Assembly: GCA_949296115.1 (NCBI GenBank)
Contig: CASFNR010000012.1
Coordinates: 1-64,000 of the forward strand
Direction: 5' to 3'
Source: an uncultured Eubacteriales bacterium
GTDB taxonomy: Bacteria > Bacillota > Clostridia > Oscillospirales > Oscillospiraceae
Length of the DNA stretch: 64,000 bases
The notes below the pieces were generated by a model. The model did no database searches. It saw nothing but the letters and a program-made list of their open reading frames with translations, and was not told the origin of the DNA. Positions 7,690 to 14,996 of this stretch are shown piece by piece (position 1 is the first letter of the stretch; every line of letters begins with the position of its first letter). The translations under genes and the position numbers were made by a program.

Positions 7690-8250
7690 TCAGCGAATGG
7701 AGATGATTGCTGCCAGCCGCTTGCGGAGAACCAAAGCCAGGGCGATCTTCGCCAGATCCGGAATGATGTAAGGTACCACGCACCAGCCCAGGGCGGTCAT
7801 CAGGCCGATGGGGCCGGTGTTGTGAGCGTAGAAATACAGGAACCAAGCGGTGCCGAAGGCATAGCAGACCGCCAGTCCCAACACCATGGACAGGGCCAGC
7901 AGCCAGGTTTTCCGGAAGCCGAACAGGGCTTCCATGCCCCAGACTGTCAGAACGGAGAGCAGAAATCCCACAATGTAGCCCCCGGTGCTGCCGACCAGAC
8001 AACCCACGCCGCCGGAGAAGCCGGCAAACACCGGCAGCCCCACCAGACCCAGCAGCAGGTAGACCAGTACTGCCAGAGACCCCCGTTTTCCGCCCAGGAC
8101 ACCCACCGCCAGGAAAATCCCGAAGGTCTGCATAGTAAAGGGAATGGTCATGGGAATGGAAATCCAGGCGCAGATGGCGATCATCACGGCGAACAGGGCA
8201 ATGTAGGCCATGTCCACGGTTTTCAATTTTGCTCCAACAGCTGTGTTCAT
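7690..8250 (-). CDS. bioY: biotin transporter BioY (ECF substrate-binding component)
   Basis: A 186-residue integral membrane protein of the BioY family, with about six helices. It shows 'IPFTMQTFGIFLAVGVLGGKRG' (residues about 38-60) and 'GFSGGVGCLVGSTGGYIVGF' (about 80-100), the usual biotin-binding signatures. BioY binds biotin in the membrane and works with shared ECF ATPases and EcfT, which are not in this window. An upstream in-frame ATG at 8316 is rejected: 8250 has GGAGGAG at the right distance, and 8316 falls inside the promoter. It lies 30 bases upstream of birA in one operon. Expression should be repressed by BirA when biotin is plentiful. Confidence 0.92.
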   Translation of the reverse strand: MNTAVGAKLKTVDMAYIALFAVMIAICAWISIPMTIPFTMQTFGIFLAVGVLGGKRGSLAVLVYLLLGLVGLPVFAGFSGGVGCLVGSTGGYIVGFLLSVLTVWGMEALFGFRKTWLLALSMVLGLAVCYAFGTAWFLYFYAHNTGPIGLMTALGWCVVPYIIPDLAKIALALVLRKRLAAIISIR

Positions 8251-8287
8251 AGAAAGCTCCTCCTGAATGACGTAAATTACTGGAGGA

Positions 8288-8316
8288 AGTATAGCACAGC
8301 TGCCTTTAATTGTCAA
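8288..8316 (-). promoter_or_regulatory. sigma-A promoter of bioY-birA
   Basis: On the minus strand a perfect TTGACA (8311-8316), 17-base spacer and TATACT (8288-8293), 38 bases from the bioY start. Confidence 0.85.
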
Positions 8317-8341
8317 CTAATTCAAAATATCAGGTTTACAA
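8310..8341. promoter_or_regulatory. BirA operator overlapping the bioY -35 box
   Basis: TTGTCAACT (8310-8318), 14 bases, GGTTTACAA (8333-8341). This closely follows the Firmicutes BirA consensus TTGTTAACC-N14/15-GGTTAACAA. The left half-site contains the -35 hexamer of the bioY promoter, so bound BirA would block polymerase. Confidence 0.85.
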
Positions 8342-8352
8342 TTGGGCATTCT

Positions 8353-8781
8353 CTAAAAGTAAAGCTCCGCAGCGAGATTGCCGTGAACATAATAGCAAAC
8401 AGTCTTGCGGATGAAATCCTCCGTGACCTGGAAATAGTCCGCCAGCTGCCATACCTCGGTGCAGCCCTGGGCCACGGCTTCATCCAGTGCATCCACCGGA
8501 ATCAAGGTCCGGATGGCCCACTTGTCCGCCCGGTTCTCATGGCGCTGCCGGCACTCCACCGCAGCGTGGATGTTGTAAAAGCTGCCGGTGACGCAGTGGC
8601 CCAGCTCATGACTCAGATGCACCCGCTCCTGCACCCCGCCGTCGCACACCGTCCGGTCCATGCCGATAAAGCACTGACCGGAATCCAGCATCAGGGACAT
8701 AGAGCCGGTGTTGGGCAGGGAATGGGAGAGTACCTCTATATTCTGTTGTCGGGCAAAATCATAGAGGGTTTGGGTTTGCAT
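8353..8781 (-). CDS. ImmA/IrrE family metallo-endopeptidase
   Basis: A 142-residue zinc peptidase-like protein with the HExxH-type motif in 'HLSHELGHCVTG' (about residues 78-90) and a downstream 'ENRADKWAIRTLIP' block that supplies the third ligand region. In the ImmA/IrrE family such enzymes cleave a partner XRE repressor to switch on mobile elements or stress genes. The gene lies two bases downstream of an XRE repressor gene on the same strand, the classic arrangement. No integrase, excisionase or other mobile genes are next to it, so its regulon may be chromosomal or a leftover of a lost element. Confidence 0.85.
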   Translation of the reverse strand: MQTQTLYDFARQQNIEVLSHSLPNTGSMSLMLDSGQCFIGMDRTVCDGGVQERVHLSHELGHCVTGSFYNIHAAVECRQRHENRADKWAIRTLIPVDALDEAVAQGCTEVWQLADYFQVTEDFIRKTVCYYVHGNLAAELYF

Positions 8782-8783
8782 GG

Positions 8784-9125
8784 TTACTCCTTCTTCTTGG
8801 CCTCCCGCTCCTTGACAAAAGCGGCAAAGGCCTTTACTTCCTCATACATGGCGTCGGTAATCTCTCCGTCGCCGCCGAAAAGGGCAAATTTGATTTCCTC
8901 GTCGGAGGGCACGGGGACACCCGGGACTTTCTGCTCTGACTGCTCCAGCAGGTAATCCGTGGAGACACCAAAGTACGCCGCCAGCTTGCCGGCGGTGGTG
9001 CCGTTGGGCCGGCCTCCAGCCTTCCATTTGGCCACGGCGGAGCGGTTCAGACCAATGTCGGTGCAGGCGCGGTAGACACTGACGCCTTTTTCCTGGCACA
9101 ATGCCTGAAATCTGGTAAAAAACAC
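8784..9125 (-). CDS. XRE-family helix-turn-helix repressor
   Basis: A 113-residue regulator. Residues 1-60 form an XRE helix-turn-helix ('FQALCQEKGVSVYRACTDIGLNRSAVAKWKAGG...KLAAYFGVSTDYLL'). The C-terminal tail is acidic then lysine-rich and could be the site cleaved by the ImmA-like neighbour. GTG at 9123-9125 is chosen because AGGGGGA lies six bases upstream and homologues begin at this FFTRF segment; the longer ATG-started frame has no ribosome binding site. Overlapping divergent promoters and a 12-bp palindrome lie just upstream and are the obvious operator candidates. Confidence 0.8.
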   Translation of the reverse strand: MFFTRFQALCQEKGVSVYRACTDIGLNRSAVAKWKAGGRPNGTTAGKLAAYFGVSTDYLLEQSEQKVPGVPVPSDEEIKFALFGGDGEITDAMYEEVKAFAAFVKEREAKKKE

Positions 9126-9171
9126 ACAAGTTCCCCCTAACGGTTTGTGCATTCTGCGAAAAGATTTCAAA

Positions 9172-9201
9172 AGTATCCTATGGCCACTTGACAGGCTACA
9201 A
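9172..9201 (-). promoter_or_regulatory. probable promoter of the XRE-ImmA pair
   Basis: Minus strand TTGTAG (9196-9201), 18-base spacer, GATACT (9172-9177). It overlaps the stronger divergent promoter at 9188-9216. Confidence 0.45.
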
Positions 9202-9216
9202 AAGTGAGTTTATAAT
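9188..9216 (+). promoter_or_regulatory. perfect-consensus sigma-A promoter facing the Spo0A-like gene
   Basis: TTGACA (9188-9193), 17-base spacer, TATAAT (9211-9216). Transcription would start near 9223, about 220 bases before the next start codon (9446). Confidence 0.8.
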
Positions 9217-9445
9217 ACCCACAGGAAGGTTACTTAAGTAATCAAATACAGGGACAAACCAACATATTCAAAGGGATTATACCATATCTGTTTACTTTCG
9301 TCAACTTTCTGGGAAAACTTCTGTATGTTTGTACAGCAGAAACGGAAGGCTTTGTCTGCCCCGCTCCTCCCGGAGACAGGGTACCAAAGAATCCGTCCAA
9401 CAAAACGGGTAAAATACCCGCTGGATCAAAAGAGGAGGAGATACC
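9217..9445 (+). promoter_or_regulatory. leader region with two palindromes between the XRE repressor and the Spo0A-like gene
   Basis: This gene-free stretch holds the perfect 12-bp palindrome TTACTTAAGTAA (9230-9241), right after the expected transcription start. It also holds CGGGTA-AAA-TACCCG (9406-9420), just before the ribosome binding site of the next gene. I see no convincing small gene in it. The first palindrome is a plausible operator for the adjacent XRE repressor; this is inference from position. Confidence 0.5.
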
Positions 9446-9931
9446 ATGGGAATTCTGGAAAAGCAGGTCAATGCGCTGACCCGGCTGTGCGTGGCGGAGA
9501 CGGAGCGGGAGCGGGCCAAGGCCAGAGAAGAACTGCGCCAGCTGCTGGAGGCATGGCCGGAAGCGGGGCAGGGAGACAATCCGGAGCGGATGATCCGCCG
9601 GATGCTCCTGGAATTGGGCGCACCGGAGCACCTGACCGGCCACGACTATGCGGTATACGCCATCTTGCTGGTGGCGGAAAACCGCACCTACATCCACAGC
9701 ATCACCTTTGGACTTTATCCCCAGGTGGCTGCCCATTTTGACACCACCGCCGCCCGGGTGGAGCGGTCCATCCGACATCTGGTGGAGGTGACCTGGTCCC
9801 GGGGTGACACAACCGTACTGGAACGCTACTTCGGCAATACCGTGAGCCAGTACAAGGGAAAACCCACCAACGGGGAGTTCATTGCCCGGCTGGCCAACGT
9901 GGTGCGCCAGCGGATGGAGGACGCAGCCTAA
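9446..9931 (+). CDS. orphan Spo0A-type DNA-binding (effector) domain protein
   Basis: A 161-residue protein. Residues about 50-158 match the Spo0A C-terminal effector domain: 'MLLELGAPEHLTGHDYAVYAILL', 'ITFGLYPQVAAHFDTTAARVERSIRHLVEVTWSRGD', 'LERYFGNTVSQYKGKPTNGEFIARLANVVR'. The latter contains the recognition helix and the KGKPTN(S/G)EFIA block. The first 50 residues are a charged helical stretch, not a receiver domain, so phosphorelay control is absent. It may bind Spo0A-box-like sites constitutively or compete with Spo0A. GAGGAGGAG precedes the ATG. Its stop overlaps by four bases that of the convergent spoIIP gene. Confidence 0.8.
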   Translation: MGILEKQVNALTRLCVAETERERAKAREELRQLLEAWPEAGQGDNPERMIRRMLLELGAPEHLTGHDYAVYAILLVAENRTYIHSITFGLYPQVAAHFDTTAARVERSIRHLVEVTWSRGDTTVLERYFGNTVSQYKGKPTNGEFIARLANVVRQRMEDAA

Positions 9932-10896
9932 GCCGGGGCGGATTGAGTGCCCCGGGCCAGGGCGATGACGGCGTCCGCCAGCTGATCTGCGGCCCGAAGG
10001 GCTTCCTCGTGGGTATTCCCGGCGGCGCCTACTTCAATGAGCAGGCTGCCCGGGCACAGGTCCTGATTGAATCGGGAAGCCCGCAGCTGCAGGGGACGGG
10101 TAATCCCCGGCGCCTGACGCTCCAGCTGGGCGTGGAGCTTCAATCCCAGGGAGAGGTTTTCCTCAAAGGTGTCGTAGGTGGTGCCCAGCACCACCATCAG
10201 CTGGGCGGTGGCGCCTGCGGCGGTTTCCACCGTGGTGCGCAGCTGGTCGTACAGGCTCCCGGAGGCGTCCCGGTGCAGGTCCAGCACCAGTTCAATGCTG
10301 GGGCATGCTTCCAGCCAATCTTCCACGGAGGACCGGGCGTCGGTGTAGGAGCCGTTGTAGGAAGGGTAGTCGTGAACGCTGCGGTCGTGGATGACGGCGA
10401 TTCCCGCCTGGGTCAGCCGCTGGGCCACCCGGCTGCCGATGGAGAGCATGTTGTAGTCCTCGTCCAGGGTGCGGAAGGCGGCGGTTTCCTCATAGGTTTC
10501 TCCGGACCGGGTATAGCTTTCCGTGGTATGGGTGTGCAGAATCAGAACCCGGGGCTCGTCCGCATACAAATCCCACTGCAGCGGCTCGGACAGGAGGGCG
10601 GAGATGTCCGGATCTTTGGTGGAGCTGTTGGTCAGTTCTACCGGGGTATCCCCGGAGAAGGCGGGAAGGGGACTGACCGCCGGAGGAGATTCCAGAAAAT
10701 CCGGGGAAAAAACTGCCTCAGAAGATGGAAACCGGACGTCCCGTCCGGTTTCCAGGTAAATAAGAAAGGCAGCAACATCCGGCTGAACCAGCCAGGCGGC
10801 CAGTTTTTCCGGCAGACCCAGGTCGAACAGCCGGAAAACCAAGGCCAATACCAAAGCAGTGATGCCCACCCGAAGGGATCGCTGATGCAGATCCAA
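9928..10896 (-). CDS. spoIIP: stage II sporulation protein P (peptidoglycan amidase)
   Basis: A 322-residue protein with an N-terminal membrane anchor (about residues 9-26) and a long extracytoplasmic linker. The SpoIIP catalytic domain starts with 'RVLILHTHTTESYTRSG' (about residue 113) and includes 'IAVIHDRSVHDYPSYNGSYTDARSSVEDWLE' and 'VLDLHRDASG' (about residue 210). SpoIIP removes stem peptides from septal glycan during engulfment, with SpoIID and SpoIIM. The histidine and glutamate ligands of the amidase (THTTE, LDLHRD) are present. It follows tadA by 27 bases on the same strand and probably shares its transcript. Confidence 0.9.
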   Translation of the reverse strand: MDLHQRSLRVGITALVLALVFRLFDLGLPEKLAAWLVQPDVAAFLIYLETGRDVRFPSSEAVFSPDFLESPPAVSPLPAFSGDTPVELTNSSTKDPDISALLSEPLQWDLYADEPRVLILHTHTTESYTRSGETYEETAAFRTLDEDYNMLSIGSRVAQRLTQAGIAVIHDRSVHDYPSYNGSYTDARSSVEDWLEACPSIELVLDLHRDASGSLYDQLRTTVETAAGATAQLMVVLGTTYDTFEENLSLGLKLHAQLERQAPGITRPLQLRASRFNQDLCPGSLLIEVGAAGNTHEEALRAADQLADAVIALARGTQSAPA

Positions 10897-10923
10897 TGTC
10901 CTGCCCCCTTTTTCAGAAAGTGG

Positions 10924-11412
10924 TTATTCCGGGGCCTTCGGCCGCCATTTGGGGCGGGAGCGAAGTTCCACCCGGAGCTTTTGGAAGAAATCCGTGAGAA
11001 GCTGGGCGCACTGGTCCTCCAGCACTCCGGACTCCACCTGGGGATGGTGATTGAAGGACATGTCGAACAGTCCGCACACCGACCTCACAGCGCCGCACTT
11101 CCGGTCCGATGCCCCGTAAACCACCCGGGGAATCCGGGCGTTGAGGATGGCGCCGGCGCACATGGGACAGGGCTCCAGGGTTACGTACAGGGTGCACTCC
11201 CACAGACGCCAGCCCCCCAGGGTCCGGCAGCTCTCGGCAATGGCCTCGATTTCCGCATGGGCCAGGGCGGACTTGTCCTGCTCCCGGCGGTTGCGGCCCC
11301 GGCCGACGATCTCACCGGCCCGGACAACCACGCAGCCCACCGGGACTTCTCCGGCGTCAAAGGCCTCCCGGGCCAGCTTCAGTGCTTCTTCCATGTAAAA
11401 CGTATCATCCAT
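10924..11412 (-). CDS. tadA: tRNA adenosine(34) deaminase
   Basis: A 162-residue cytidine/deoxycytidylate deaminase-fold protein with the zinc site HAE ('ALAHAEIEAI', about residue 53) and PCxxC ('LEPCPMCAGAILNARI', about residue 83). The downstream 'GASDRKCGAVRS' region and 'NHHPQVESGVL' are typical of TadA, which converts A34 to inosine in tRNA-Arg(ACG). The frame is open further upstream, but the ATG at 11412 has AAAGGAGG at a good distance. It forms a two-gene operon with spoIIP downstream. Confidence 0.9.
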   Translation of the reverse strand: MDDTFYMEEALKLAREAFDAGEVPVGCVVVRAGEIVGRGRNRREQDKSALAHAEIEAIAESCRTLGGWRLWECTLYVTLEPCPMCAGAILNARIPRVVYGASDRKCGAVRSVCGLFDMSFNHHPQVESGVLEDQCAQLLTDFFQKLRVELRSRPKWRPKAPE

Positions 11413-11589
11413 ACAGCAGCCTCCTTTCCCTCTATCATAGCGGAAGGGAGAAAAAATGAAAAGAAGTATTTTTCCCCGGCTGCCGGAGACTGGACACAGT
11501 ATAGCAGAACCGGCGGGGAAATTTTGCCGAAGGGGGACCCGGCGGAAAAGAAAACCTTCCCCCTTCCTGAAATGAGAGGAGATTTGAAT

Positions 11590-11724
11590 ATGTATCTGGA
11601 ATTTGAGTATTCTCTGTTTGTGGACGAGCAGGCGGCGGTACCCGGGGCCATGTGCCAGGTCTGCGGCTGCGAGTGCTACCTGCCCGGGCTGCACTGTCTG
11701 CGCTGTGAAAGGAGACAGCCATGA
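11590..11724 (+). CDS. 44-residue zinc-ribbon-like protein
   Basis: A very short gene with GAGGAGA before its ATG. The product has two knuckles, CQVC-GCEC and CLRC, spaced like a small zinc ribbon ('CQVCGCECYLPGLHCLRCE') in the C-terminal half, after an acidic start 'MYLEFEYSLFVDE'. Its stop overlaps the next ATG (ATGA at 11721-11724), so it is translationally coupled to the following two genes. The conserved coupling, good ribosome binding site and cysteine pairs make it a credible gene. It may modulate the sigma-like protein at the end of the operon; that is inference only. Confidence 0.6.
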   Translation: MYLEFEYSLFVDEQAAVPGAMCQVCGCECYLPGLHCLRCERRQP

Positions 11725-11954
11725 CCCTGGAGGAACTGAGTCTTTGCTATGAAGCGGCGGCCATGCCCCTGCGGGTGCGGCTGGCCCAACTGCGGCGGCA
11801 GCTGGCCCAGACCCAGGACCCGGAGGAAATCTTCCGCCTGAAGCGCCGGATTCTGGAGCTGACGCCCATGCTGACCGAGATGAATGAACTGGCGGAGCTG
11901 ACGGCCCACTACTACGACAGGGGGTACTGGCGAAATGAAAAATACATCGTTTGA
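11721..11954 (+). CDS. small helical protein of the sigma-like operon
   Basis: A 77-residue, all-helical, charged protein ('MTLEELSLCYEAAAMPLRVRLAQL...') with heptad-like leucines and a C-terminal 'MNELAELTAHYYDRGYWRNEKYIV'. I do not recognise a named domain. It overlaps the preceding zinc-ribbon gene by four bases and the following sigma-70 region 4 gene by about 20 bases, a tight arrangement seen for small accessory regulators in Clostridia and their mobile elements. It could be a partner of the sigma-like protein. Confidence 0.6.
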   Translation: MTLEELSLCYEAAAMPLRVRLAQLRRQLAQTQDPEEIFRLKRRILELTPMLTEMNELAELTAHYYDRGYWRNEKYIV

Positions 11955-12177
11955 AGGATTCCTGGGAACCCGGCTGCCCCGGCAGGTGCAGCTGAAGCGG
12001 ATGAAGCAGGTGATTCAGCGGGAGCTGACCCCCCTGCAGCGGGAGACGCTCCTTGCCTGCTATTTCCAGAACAAGTCCCAGGTGGAATTTGCCCGGGAGC
12101 GGGGAGTGAACAAGAGTACCGTCTGCCGGACGCTGAAACGGGCGGAAAACCGGCTCCGGCGGTTTCTGGCATATTAA
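11935..12177 (+). CDS. sigma-70 region 4-like helix-turn-helix protein
   Basis: An 80-residue protein. Residues about 25-75 ('ELTPLQRETLLACYFQNKSQVEFARERGVNKSTVCRTLKRAENRLRRFL') are a clear sigma-70 region 4 helix-turn-helix, the part that reads the -35 box. There is no region 2, so it cannot act alone as a complete sigma factor. Similar stand-alone region 4 proteins occur in Firmicutes phages and integrative elements and in the chromosomes of gut Clostridia. Its start overlaps the preceding 77-residue gene. A strong hairpin follows. Confidence 0.75.
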   Translation: MKNTSFEGFLGTRLPRQVQLKRMKQVIQRELTPLQRETLLACYFQNKSQVEFARERGVNKSTVCRTLKRAENRLRRFLAY

Positions 12178-12263
12178 AAATTGTCCTGGACTTCTGTCCG
12201 GGACAAATAAGCGGCAAGGCAGCCGGGGGATAACCGGCAGAAAATCGAAGCAGGGCAGTCACG

Positions 12264-12294
12264 AAGGCCGGCAGGGACTCCCTGCCGGCCTTTG
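12264..12294 (+). terminator. terminator after the sigma-like operon
   Basis: A perfect 13-bp stem (12264-12276 with 12280-12292) and a three-base loop, followed by a short T tract. It lies between convergent transcripts. Confidence 0.65.
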
Positions 12295-12331
12295 TAAAAA
12301 ATCAGTGTGGAATACGGCGCAGGCAGACCCA

Positions 12332-13273
12332 TCACCCCATCCGGGATACGGTTTCCTCCGGGACAGCTGCCTGCCAAGTCAGGCCCCGGGGATAAAAAAA
12401 GCGGACCTTTTCCTCTGCGATGGACATCCGCACCGTCCGGGCCAGCCGCAGCTCCCCATCCAGGTTCACCGGGGTGGGCTTGTCGCAGCGTATGGTCAGG
12501 GATTTCACCCGCCGGTACTGCACCAGGTGGGGCAGTCGGGCAAACTGCCCGTTTTTATATTTGCCGATGACACCGGGAATCTCCAGCCGCCTGACCTTCC
12601 GCACCAGCAGCACATCCAGCAGCCCGTCCGACGGGTCCGCCTGGGGCACCGGATTGAATCCCCCGCCGTAGAACCGCCCGTTGCACACGCAGATAAAGGT
12701 CTGCTCTCCGTCAATGACTTCCCCGTCAATCTCCACCACATAGTGTTCGGCAACCCCTTTGATTACATTGACCACTGTGGAGGCGGCATAGGCCCGGAAT
12801 CCCTGCAGGAACGGAAATCGTTTGTAGTGGGACACGTCCGTCCCGATCCGGGCGTCCAGTCCCACGGAGCAGATGTTCAGGGCGTAGTCGTCGTTGCACC
12901 GGATCAGGTCAAATTCTGCCTCTTCCGCATCCAGAAGCCGTTCCAGAGAGAAAAACGCTTTCGGTTCATTGAAGATTTTCACAAAATCATTGCCGCTGCC
13001 GGCAGGCAGAACGGTGATAGCGCCGTTGGCAAATCCCGCCGCCCCGGCTGCCACCTCGTTGAGGGTACCGTCTCCGCCGCAGGCGTAAATCCGGTATTCC
13101 TCCCCGGTACCCAGGGCCTCCCGGGTGATCCGGCAGCACTCTCCCGGGGCCTGGGATACTGCGATCCGGTAATCCAGCCCCCGTCCGCCGCAGACCCTCC
13201 GGATTTCGGCGGCATAATCTGCAGACCGGTCCCGGCTGCCCGCTGCTGGGTTGATTACAAACAGATGCTTCAT
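12332..13273 (-). CDS. diacylglycerol kinase-family lipid kinase (copy 1)
   Basis: A 313-residue DAGK catalytic-domain protein: 'MKHLFVINPAAGSRDRS' at the N-terminus, nucleotide loop 'IYACGGDGTLNEVAAGA' (about residue 60), 'VLPAGSGNDFVKIF' (about 88), and a C-terminal 'ADPSDGLLDVLLVRKV' sandwich. These YegS/DgkB-like enzymes phosphorylate diacylglycerol or related lipids at the membrane face. The ATG at 13273 overlaps the stop of the methyltransferase frame (ATGA), so it is translationally coupled. It is the last gene of the mtaB-queH-methyltransferase operon. The second copy in the window is at 42972. Confidence 0.85.
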   Translation of the reverse strand: MKHLFVINPAAGSRDRSADYAAEIRRVCGGRGLDYRIAVSQAPGECCRITREALGTGEEYRIYACGGDGTLNEVAAGAAGFANGAITVLPAGSGNDFVKIFNEPKAFFSLERLLDAEEAEFDLIRCNDDYALNICSVGLDARIGTDVSHYKRFPFLQGFRAYAASTVVNVIKGVAEHYVVEIDGEVIDGEQTFICVCNGRFYGGGFNPVPQADPSDGLLDVLLVRKVRRLEIPGVIGKYKNGQFARLPHLVQYRRVKSLTIRCDKPTPVNLDGELRLARTVRMSIAEEKVRFFYPRGLTWQAAVPEETVSRMG

Positions 13274-14397
13274 CCCTGCTTCCCCCGGGGCCTGCGGCCG
13301 GAATCGGTGTACATATAATAGTCGCACTTAATCATGCCGTTGTAGAGTTTCCGCTTTTTCGTGGCCTTCTTGCCGAAGAAATGCTCAAACTCCGGCTCGG
13401 AGGTGATGATGAAGAAATTCCAGCCGTCGGCATATTTCAAATGCCGCCCCAGAGCCGCATACAGCCGCTGGGCGCTCTGCTGCTCCAGCATCCGCTGACC
13501 GTAGGGGGGATTGGCAATGAGAACCCCCTTGTCCGCCGGCAGGGACATCTTGGTGGCGTCCCCATCCCGGAATTGGATAATGTCTCCCACCCCGGCCTTC
13601 CGGGCGTTTCATTTGGGGTCGTTGTCGGAGCCCAGAATCCGGTAGTCCCCATGGTACTCCTTGTCCTTGGCTTCCGTGCGCACCTGTCCCCAGACCTTGG
13701 CGTCCAGCCAGAGGAAGGACTCCCCGGAAAACCGGCGGTTCAGCCCCGGCGCCCGGTTTTTGGCAATCAGGGCCGCCTCAATGGGAATGGTACCGGAACC
13801 GCAGAAGGGATCCCAGACAAAATCCCGGCCCCGGTAATGGGTCAGCTGCACCATGGCCGCTGCCAGGGTTTCCCGCAGGGGGGCGTCATTGCCCACCGCC
13901 CGGTAGCCCCGCTTGTGCAGCCCCGGGCCGGAGGTGTCCAGATACAGCTGGACCCGGTCATTCATGATGGAGAACTGAAGCTGATACAGCCCGCCGTCCT
14001 CCGGCAGCCAGTTCAGGCCGTACTTTTCTCCCAGCCGCCGGGACGCCGCCTTCTTCACAATGGCCTGGCAGTCCGGAACGGACATGAGCTGGCTGTTCAG
14101 GCAGTGGCCCTTCACCGGGAAGCGGCCGTTCTTGGGAATAAAATCCTCCAGGTTGGCCCGATAGACCCCCTGGAACAGCTCCTCAAAGGTTTTGGCCGGA
14201 AAATCCGCCAGCACCAGCAGCACCCGCTCGCCGGTACGCAGGCACACGTTGGCCTTGGCCATGGCATGCTCGTCCCCGGAGAACAGCACCCGGCCGTTCT
14301 CCACCCGGACATTTTCCAGGCCCAGCCGCCGCAGCTCGTCCCCGGCGATGCCCTCCAGGCCGAACAGGCAGGGCACCGCAAATTCAAAATTACTCAT
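13270..14397 (-). pseudogene. THUMP-domain RNA methyltransferase (RlmL-like) interrupted by TGA
   Basis: The 5' part (14397 down to 13612) encodes the THUMP domain ('FAVPCLFGLEGIAGDELRRLG' onward) and the start of a SAM methyltransferase ('DFVWDPFCGSGTIPIEAALIAKN', 'YRILGSDNDPK'). The reading then meets TGA at 13609-13611. The same frame continues for about 112 codons with 'NARKAGVGDIIQFRDGDA', 'VLIANPPYG' (motif IV) and a normal C-terminus. Homologues have about seven more residues between the DxDP and NARKAG blocks, so an in-frame deletion that made TGA at the junction fits best. Without readthrough the product loses its NPPYG active site. The start has GGAGGA before the ATG. The lesion may also be an assembly error. 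Confidence 0.75.
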
Positions 14398-14420
14398 AGT
14401 TCCTCCGTTTTTCCATTCTC

Positions 14421-14966
14421 TCAGGGAATGATCTTGCTGGCTTTCAGGTACCGCTCTTCCTCGGAAAACACACAGCCGCAATATTTCTGCATATAAAATC
14501 CATGCTCCCGGGCAAAGTTCTGTCCGTCCCGAAAATAGGGGCGGAAATCCCGATACAGGAAGGCAACACCGTATTCGGCGGCAGCCCGCTCCGCTACCTC
14601 CCGCATCAGCTCATGCTTCTGATAGGGGCTGATGAACAGGGAGGAAGTGAAGTTGTCGAAGCCCCCTTCCGCCGCCTGCCGGGCTGCCTCAAACAGCCGC
14701 ATTTCGTAGCATTTGACGCACCGGCCGGGAATGTCCTCCGCCACCGCCCGGACGAAGGGCCGCAGGCCGTAGTCATTGCGCTCGATCAGGGGCAGTTCAA
14801 TCTGTTGGGCGTATTCCCGCAGGCAGTTGCGCCGGGCCCGGTATTCCGTAAAGGGGTGGATATTGGGATTATACCAGAACCCCGTCACGTCAAAGCCGTC
14901 TTTGCGCAGCACTTCGATGGGCTGATTGGCGCAGGGAGCGCAGCAGATATGGAGCAATGTTTTCAT
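14421..14966 (-). CDS. queH: epoxyqueuosine reductase QueH
   Basis: A 181-residue QueH (DUF208) protein. Conserved cysteines are in 'LLHICCAPCANQ' (residues 7-13), 'GRCVKCYEMRL' (about 85-95) and the C-terminal 'YCGCVFSEE', which hold an Fe-S cluster and a second metal. QueH reduces epoxyqueuosine to queuosine in tRNA, replacing QueG in many anaerobes. GGAGGC precedes the ATG. It lies 30 bases after mtaB and 23 bases before the methyltransferase, in an operon of RNA-modifying genes. Confidence 0.9.
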   Translation of the reverse strand: MKTLLHICCAPCANQPIEVLRKDGFDVTGFWYNPNIHPFTEYRARRNCLREYAQQIELPLIERNDYGLRPFVRAVAEDIPGRCVKCYEMRLFEAARQAAEGGFDNFTSSLFISPYQKHELMREVAERAAAEYGVAFLYRDFRPYFRDGQNFAREHGFYMQKYCGCVFSEEERYLKASKIIP

Positions 14967-14996
14967 AAAAATGCCTCCAAAGCAAAGTATCGGGGA

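Noticed and set aside
8251..8352. A riboswitch in the bioY leader
   Set aside because: The leader is short and fully explained by promoter, BirA operator and ribosome binding site.
13609..13611. Selenocysteine at the in-frame TGA of the methyltransferase, because selD is present
   Set aside because: The position is not catalytic in this family, neighbouring residues are missing, and no convincing SECIS-like hairpin or selA/selB is seen here.
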